DNA from: Crotalaria pallida
Taxonomy: Eukaryota; Streptophyta; Magnoliopsida; Fabales; Fabaceae
Direction of reading: 5' to 3'
DNA: 64,000 nt
Assembly (NCBI GenBank): GCA_037953625.1
Contig: CM075651.1
Location: 160,837,501 to 160,901,500, forward strand
Shown: positions 58,901 to 64,000 of the stretch, piece by piece
Position numbering within the stretch: position 1 is the first letter of the stretch
Layout: each line of letters begins with the position of its first letter
Position numbers and translations under genes: made by a program
The notes under the pieces: generated by a model
The model's database searches: none
Told to the model about the DNA's origin: nothing
The model's input: the letters and a program-made list of their open reading frames with translations, nothing else

Positions 58901-60089
58901 TCTCTTGCATTAGTTCAATTTTGTTGGAAGACTTCTGGGACCTAGAGGCAATTCTCTGAAACGAGTAGAAGCTACCACAGGTTGCCGGGTGTTTATTAGA
59001 GGACAGGGATCAATAAAGGATCCGGACAAGGTAATGAAGAGGCTTAATCTTATTTTCCGGGTCTTATATTTATATTGCAAAATATGTATAATGAATAAAG
59101 TTCTTTTGATTGATCTTTATATTCTATTACTTATGTAAGATATTTATTATCCTTTCAATAGGAAGAGAAATTAAGAGGAAGACCAGGCTATGAGCATCTG
59201 AACGAGCCACTCCACATTTTAATTGAGGCTGATTTACCTGCTAATATTGTTGACCTAAGGCTCAGGCAGGCTCAAGAAATTATAGAAGAATTGCTTAAAC
59301 CTGTGGTAAATACCTTGACCCTGTATGTTATTTCTGTGCTATGTGTTGTGGGCCTGCCAGATGCTGTTCTGTTTAACTTTGTCTAAAACCAATGCTAATA
59401 TACTGATCCAAGAACATGTCCACACGTTTAAAGACTTCAATATCCTCCCAAGTAAATGTAAAGAAGCAGCTTATCTAATGTTTAAGTTTATAATCTGAAT
59501 TGTTAATCATGTGGATACAAGTGCTATCACTGATTATTTGAAGTGGGGAACGTTTCCATGCTAGTTAAGTTACTGGATAGCAGTTCATGGATTGGAACCC
59601 AGCTACACCTTTGTTTTCTCATCCAAGGTTTTCCACTTTAACATTTTAGCCTCTAAAGTTTGCCATGGTTGAACTTCAAAGGAGTCAAATCAAATCCTTG
59701 ATGGTTGACTTATTAGCATTCAATAGGAGATCGTTTGATTTACCTTTTACTTTTCCCCTTTTTCCTGATATATTCTGTTTGAGGAGAATATTTAAAAAAA
59801 AAATGCTGCAAGTTAAACCATTTCTCTCAAACATCTTATTGCTGGAAATCAGTAACATATAAACTTCCATATAGTAACCGGTTTGATGTAAACAGTGTTT
59901 TTTTTATATTTTTTCTCTTGAATGTCAATGTCTGATATGCAGGATGAGTCTCAGGACTTTATTAAGAGGCAGCAGTTGCGCGAATTAGCATTGCTGAATT
60001 CGAATTTCAGAGAAGAGAGTCCTGGGCCAAGCGGTAGTGTATCTCCATTCAATTCTAGCGGAATGAAAAGGGCAAAAACTGGTAGATGA
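55989..60089 (+). CDS. STAR-family KH-domain RNA-binding protein (quaking/SPIN1-like)
   Basis: Seven exons (55989-56086, 56179-56267, 57637-57788, 58686-58796, 58914-59030, 59162-59305, 59943-60089) encode 285 residues, GT-AG throughout and in frame. The N-terminus MSGGFYSSNFSPVRAASPQI is typical of the plant STAR group. A Qua1-like helix follows (QYLSELLTEHQKIGPFTQVL), then FGDFDRLRHRSPSPMASSN. The KH domain starts at KRILRLEIPVDTYPNFNFVG, with the RNA-binding GPRGNSLKRVE loop, and continues through the Qua2-like helix LRLRQAQEIIEELLKPVDES. The protein ends SGMKRAKTGR, a short basic tail that may direct it to the nucleus. Plant members bind RNA; rice SPIN1 acts in flowering time. The binding target here cannot be read. 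Exon 2 begins inside a CAG repeat, so alternative acceptors three bases apart are possible. Confidence 0.95.
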
Positions 60090-60847
60090 AAAGGTTTCTC
60101 TGTTGTTCTCAATGGCTATTATCACTCAGTCTTGCTATGAAAGGATAGGCTAACAATTATTGCTGGCTAGCATTCTGGTGGCTTTTCCTCCCCTTTTTCT
60201 TATCCTTGATTTTCTTGTTGAACAATAGGAGGCAAAGCTAGAAAGAAGGTTTATAAAAAAATTACATGATAATATATTAAAGAAAAAAGTTATATAGTTG
60301 AGTATTGAGAATAGGTTGGTAAGCTCAATATATTTATTGAATTTATTCTTGAGTTAGCAGTAACTTGTGAGAAGTGTGGAATATACATGTGATGGGTGAA
60401 GTTGTAAGATATCAAGTTTTGTGGGGCATGTGACAACATGTAAAGTGTTAAAGATTTTGTATGTTAGTGTAGGCTGGATGGATTCTTTTCAGCTGTTTGT
60501 GGCAAGCATTTATTTATTTGTACTCTCTTCCTACTGGCCATATCATATCATACAGATATTTGATCATGTCTCATTAAATGAATTATTCTGGTGTTTATTT
60601 ATATAGGAAAGTATATAATATATCATTTTTATTCTTGGTGTTTTTTTTAGAACATCTATGCATTATACTAGACAAGCAATATCATTCTAGTCTAGTTTAT
60701 ACATTGGCAGTATTATGCTAAAATTGTGTTATTTATATCCCAAAACCAATCAAAAAGGGTACTGGTACCTAACCTAAGAATTTACCACAAAGTTAGCAGT
60801 AACTAAAGGATGAGAGAATAAACATTGAAAGGGTGGCCGTTTAGGTG

Positions 60848-60990
60848 AAGTTTTTTGGACTCCTCATTGAGTACTATGATCCCAAAGTGCACAAATTCAT
60901 TGGTGATCTTTTGGAAAGGACGATTGAGGTGGATAAGACCACCTATTTGCATGAACGTGGGAACTGGGAAGTATGCGAGACTATGCATGA
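60848..60990 (+). pseudogene. LINE ORF1 (DUF4283-like) fragment
   Basis: The frame reads FFGLLIEYYDPKVHKFIGDL, then LERTIEVDKTTYLHERGNW. This resembles the segment of plant LINE ORF1 proteins with a DUF4283 domain, where P-I-E-Y-Y-D and a G-R-T-x-x-V-D-x-x-T motif are conserved. It stands alone, without the zinc knuckle, and merges into unrelated repeat sequence after about 60990. Confidence 0.6.
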
Positions 60991-61021
60991 AAGCGGATCT
61001 CACACAGTAGCTGCTGCCTGC

Positions 61022-61132
61022 TGTCTGTTTGGATTGGCGTCTGTGGCAATAAATGCGCGTTCGGAGAAGCTCCCCGTGTGGAGCTTTTTCCTAAACGCGG
61101 TTTTCAACCGCATATTCAAACATATCCTAAGA
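61022..61132. mobile_element. Small foldback MITE-like hairpin
   Basis: The inner palindrome GGAGAAGCTCC/CCGTGT/GGAGCTTTTTCC lies between GTTTGGATTGGCG and the mirrored ATATTCAAACAT. Similar 'gttttgcaaaacgcttctcc' sequence occurs near 56770 in the KH gene's intron 2. Confidence 0.45.
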
Positions 61133-61152
61133 AGAATGAGGGTCTCCATTTA

Positions 61153-61946
61153 GGGAATTGTTTTTTGGCTCCCATTTCCGATTTTTTGGCCCCCATTTCA
61201 ATTTTTCGTGGACGAAAATGAACCTGCGGAAATTAACACTTCCGGTTACATGAAACCGGAAAATATTTGCTGGTAATACCCAACCGAAAACCTTTCGATA
61301 ATACAAAACCGGTACACTTCCGGTAATGAAGAGCCGGAAAGGAGAAAAAATTAAAGATTAACATTTTCGATTATGCTCAACCGGAAAAGATTAAAAAACA
61401 ATTTCAGTAATACCCAACCGGAAATTTTTGGTAATACAGAACTAGCCCGTTCTTAATTGTAGCTGTGTGAGATCTTCATGCTGTCTTCCCTCCTTACAAT
61501 TTTGTGTACACTAAACTATTAAATGGCTGTGCTGATTCTACTCATCATGCAAGACTTCAAGGATATCAAATACGAAACATTGTAAATATTCTTGTATTTT
61601 TAGCGCTGTCTCTTTTCCCCCCTTTTCTCCTTTAATATACTTCAACACTTCATTATATCGTTGATCTCTGGCGATGCTTCAATTCTGATTTTGCCATCAC
61701 AGAGGCATTACCAATTTGAAAAGTGTTCTGGAGTCAGATTTTGCAAGTTATCGGTTCTGTATTACCGGAAGATTTCCGGTTGGGTATTACCGGAATTGTT
61801 TTTTAATCTTTTTCGGTTGAGCATAACCGGAGGTTTTCGGTTGGGTATTACCATATTTTCCGATTTCACGTAACCAGAAGTGTTAATTTTTGCAGGGTTA
61901 TTTTCATCAACGAAAAATTGAAATGGGGGCCAAAAAGCAATTCCCC
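61153..61946. mobile_element. Foldback / MULE-like element, 794 bp
   Basis: GGGAATTGTTTTTTGGC on the left and GCAAAAAGCAATTCCCC-type complement on the right are bounded by TCCATTTA (61145-61152 and 61947-61954), an 8-9 bp target duplication. Each arm of 200-290 bp repeats words such as CCGGTAATACCCAACCGGAA. The centre (about 61447-61750) is unique, AT-rich and noncoding, and may be captured DNA. No transposase. Confidence 0.78.
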
Positions 61947-62171
61947 TCCATTTATTGTGTTTGAGTAGTGACAAGTTTGGTCATGCTTGGGAGAGTTGCC
62001 TAGCCAATAGCCCAATATACATAGCAGGAACTACTTAGTCTTGTTGGAAAAAGAGTTGAAGATGACTTTGTTCTTAATTTGTACACTTAAAGACTTACAA
62101 CTTATTCTCACAAAATTAGGCTGCTCAACCAAGAGAAATGAGGGGAAAAAAAGGCTAAGGAATGTGTTTTC

Positions 62172-62298
62172 CTTTTTTTTTGGTTTACATGGGAGGTCTG
62201 GGACTAGAACCCATGACCTTGGGGAGGGGAGGGGAAAATCCTAAGTGTCCTTGCAACCACCAACTGAGCTGTCTTACGCGGACAGAACCCATGAATCC
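62172..62298 (-). mobile_element. Short tRNA-derived SINE, family A
   Basis: Third copy, same body as 34448 and 41426. Flanked by ATGTGTTTTC (62162-62171 and 62299-62308). The A tail (poly-T on plus) sits at the left. Confidence 0.82.
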
Positions 62299-62322
62299 AT
62301 GTGTTTTCGTTTTATATTTTTT

Positions 62323-62802
62323 AAGGCTTAATTATGTCACAAAGTCCCTGAAGTTTGACTTATTTTTGCCAGATACCATTATTCTTATTTTTTTAATATC
62401 TGACTTCCCGAAGTTACTTCTGGGTTTGTTATATACCCCAACTACAAATTCTGGCCAGCAGGAGGTAAGGCACGTGGTGCCAGGTGAGCGAAGATCCTGT
62501 TTTTCTTTAAATTAAAAAACTTAATATTTTTATTTTTAGTTAAATAAAAAAAGGAAAAAAAAAAGGATTGAATAGAGAGGTCGTATTCACCCCCGTGACA
62601 TTACCTGATATCACATGACCAACCTCCTGCGTCTGACCAGGATTCTGATGTTACATGTCAGCAAAATTGGTCAGAATTGATAGTAGGGGTATATGACAAA
62701 CCAATAAATAACTTCGGGAAGTCAAACATTGAAAAAAAAAAGAATATGGGTATCTAATAAAAGTACCTCAAACTTCAGGGACTTGTGACATAATTAAGCC
62801 TT
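62323..62802. mobile_element. Long-TIR MITE, 480 bp
   Basis: AAGGCTTAATTATGTCACAA on the left is mirrored exactly at the right (TTGTGACATAATTAAGCCTT). The inverted homology runs about 100 bp and includes AGTCCCTGAAGTTTGA. A truncated relative lies at 26545-26690. It sits 25 bp from a SINE. Noncoding. Confidence 0.82.
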
Positions 62803-62988
62803 TTTTTAATTGCCAATTTAGCTTGTGCAATGACCTTTATATAGTTCAAGCCATAACTCTTGTAACGAACAAAATATAATGAACAATAAATTGTCATACA
62901 TTCTAAAAAAACGGTTTCTATCATCAAGGAAAATAAAAGTGAAATTAATATGTCATTATTTCAAACCATTAATGACCCATTAAAAGTA

Positions 62989-63339
62989 CTCCCTTCGTTT
63001 CACAATGTTTGGCCTTTTAGTTTTTTTTTCTTGTTTCACAATGTTTGGCCTTTTACATTTTCAATACACAAACATATTTTTTTTTTCCAATATTAACCTT
63101 TCATTCAATCATTTCTCTTACTCCTCATTAATTCTACTTTTATCATCTCTCTCATCTCTAAACCACTATACATTAATTAATGAACACACTTACTAATAAA
63201 AATTAAATACTATTACAATTTTCAATAAGTATTAAATAGGGGCATTTTTGAGAAACTATACATAATACTTACAATAATTAATACTTTCTTAATCTGTGTG
63301 CCCAAACCTAAAAAGTCAAACATTGTGAAACGGAGGGAG
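62989..63339. mobile_element. Stowaway-like MITE with duplicated left terminus
   Basis: CTCCCTTCGTTTCACAATG and CATTGTGAAACGGAGGGAG between TA dinucleotides (62987-62988 and 63340-63341). At the left, 'gtttcacaatgtttggcctt' occurs twice in tandem (62998 and 63035), so the left end is duplicated. Confidence 0.85.
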
Positions 63340-63532
63340 TAATAATCAAGAATAATGGGGCCATATTGAAAAGGCTTTATAATGACTCATTAATCATCCA
63401 TTAAACGTGCAACGGTTAAAAATAAAAACATGCTGGGTAAAGTTTTTTTCTTCAAAATGCTATTACTTCCATTAGTCCATGCAACATCCCAAATTTTTCC
63501 CAAGTTTTATTTAAAGATATGCGTATTTTTCT

Positions 63533-63719
63533 ACCCAAATGAGTTTGGCTTAGTGGAAGTATGCTAGAACATAAGGATATTGAGAACCCATAGGACCATT
63601 AGGTCAGAGGCACGAGTCCTTGTGGAGAACATCCCTTGGGGAGGCACCCGCCTCCCACCCATGTTGCTCCAGGTGCCGGGACTGTGAAGTTCCCCTCCAC
63701 AGTTTTAATTACACAAAAA
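63533..63719 (+). mobile_element. tRNA-derived SINE, family C
   Basis: Perfect 20-bp target duplication AAAGATATGCGTATTTTTCT (63513-63532 and 63720-63739). TGGCTTAGTGG is an exact A box; GGCACGAGTCC is a degenerate B box. The 3' end is TTACACAAAAAAA. The best-preserved SINE in the window. Confidence 0.88.
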
Positions 63720-63739
63720 AAAGATATGCGTATTTTTCT

Positions 63740-64000
63740 TTGTAAAGGTATGTTATATCGAAAGAAATTTTCCTAGTAAATTGTTTAAATGAAAGAGAGA
63801 TAAGTTTCTATTTATGAGTCTTTTCTAAAAGAGTTTTGTTCGTGATTAAAAGCATAAAAGTCTGATTGTGTTGCTTGAATTGCAATAAAAGATATATTCG
63901 CTTGAGCGAAATCTTTTTTGCTTGAGCGAGAATGAGCAAAATGCACACTTTTAAAAACTGAAATATTGACACAATCGTTCAATCGATTTCGCATATTTTC
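63740..64000. other. Window end, unassigned
   Basis: Words 'cgcttgagcga' and 'tgcttgagcgag' near 63900-63930 look like old repeat sequence. No gene seen. Confidence 0.3.

Noticed and set aside
61661..61873. Frames within the foldback element
   Set aside because: Overlap inverted-repeat arms; codon content is a by-product of the repeats.
5859..63719. True tRNA genes
   Set aside because: A- and B-box matches occur, but none sits in a foldable 70-90 base cloverleaf; all lie in SINE bodies with A tails, most with target duplications.
1..64000. CRISPR arrays, prophage, operons or bacterial-style defence systems
   Set aside because: No regular spaced repeats, no polycistronic gene clusters; introns and plant repeats throughout show nuclear plant DNA.

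Overview
This is nuclear DNA of a flowering plant, almost certainly a eudicot. It is visibly AT-rich, its genes are split by short GT-AG introns, and its products match plant families (LEA_2, DUF1191, STAR/KH, DBP10-type helicase). The gaps are full of Stowaway-like MITEs, tRNA-derived SINEs and LINE scraps. A legume is my guess, but nothing here proves it. I see no bacterial, organellar or viral segment and no CRISPR array.

Layout. 0-9 kb: a dispersed duplication of one intronless LEA_2 membrane-protein gene (3257-3838 and 7545-8126); only the first copy carries later transposon insertions. 9-10.7 kb: a minus-strand gene for an uncharacterised 226-residue protein with a 5' leader intron. Its core promoter, including an E2F-like site and TATA box, lies in a 250-bp segment that is tandemly duplicated. 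12.5-19.2 kb: an intact 11-exon DEAD-box RNA helicase of the DBP10/RH29 type, minus strand. 22.8-25.9 kb: a nine-exon bromodomain protein. 27.5-30.8 kb: a five-exon coiled-coil protein. 31-43 kb: a gene desert of nested repeats holding a broken DELLA (GRAS) N-terminal fragment at about 33.8-34.05 kb. 44.3-45.3 kb: an intronless DUF1191 membrane protein. 47.2-48.2 kb: a 972-bp element with inverted termini and a 9-bp target duplication, a Pack-MULE candidate. 48.65-49.1 kb: the 3' end of an RTE-type LINE. 51.5-51.9 kb: a two-exon gene for the 64-residue MWFE (NDUFA1) subunit of mitochondrial complex I, too short to show up as a long reading frame. 56.0-60.1 kb: a seven-exon STAR/KH RNA-binding protein. 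60.8-64 kb: a LINE ORF1 scrap, a foldback element, a long-TIR MITE, SINEs and a Stowaway.

The genes form no operon or pathway; they are ordinary housekeeping or regulatory plant genes in RNA processing, chromatin, respiration and cell surface. Exon models came from reading splice sites by eye. For every multi-exon gene the exon lengths sum to an intact frame, which supports them strongly. The most notable non-routine items are the duplicated E2F/TATA promoter, the DELLA fragment beside a palindromic repeat, the Pack-MULE candidate, the foldback element with repeated CCGGTAATAC-like words, and SINEs with perfect target duplications, some sitting inside MITEs.
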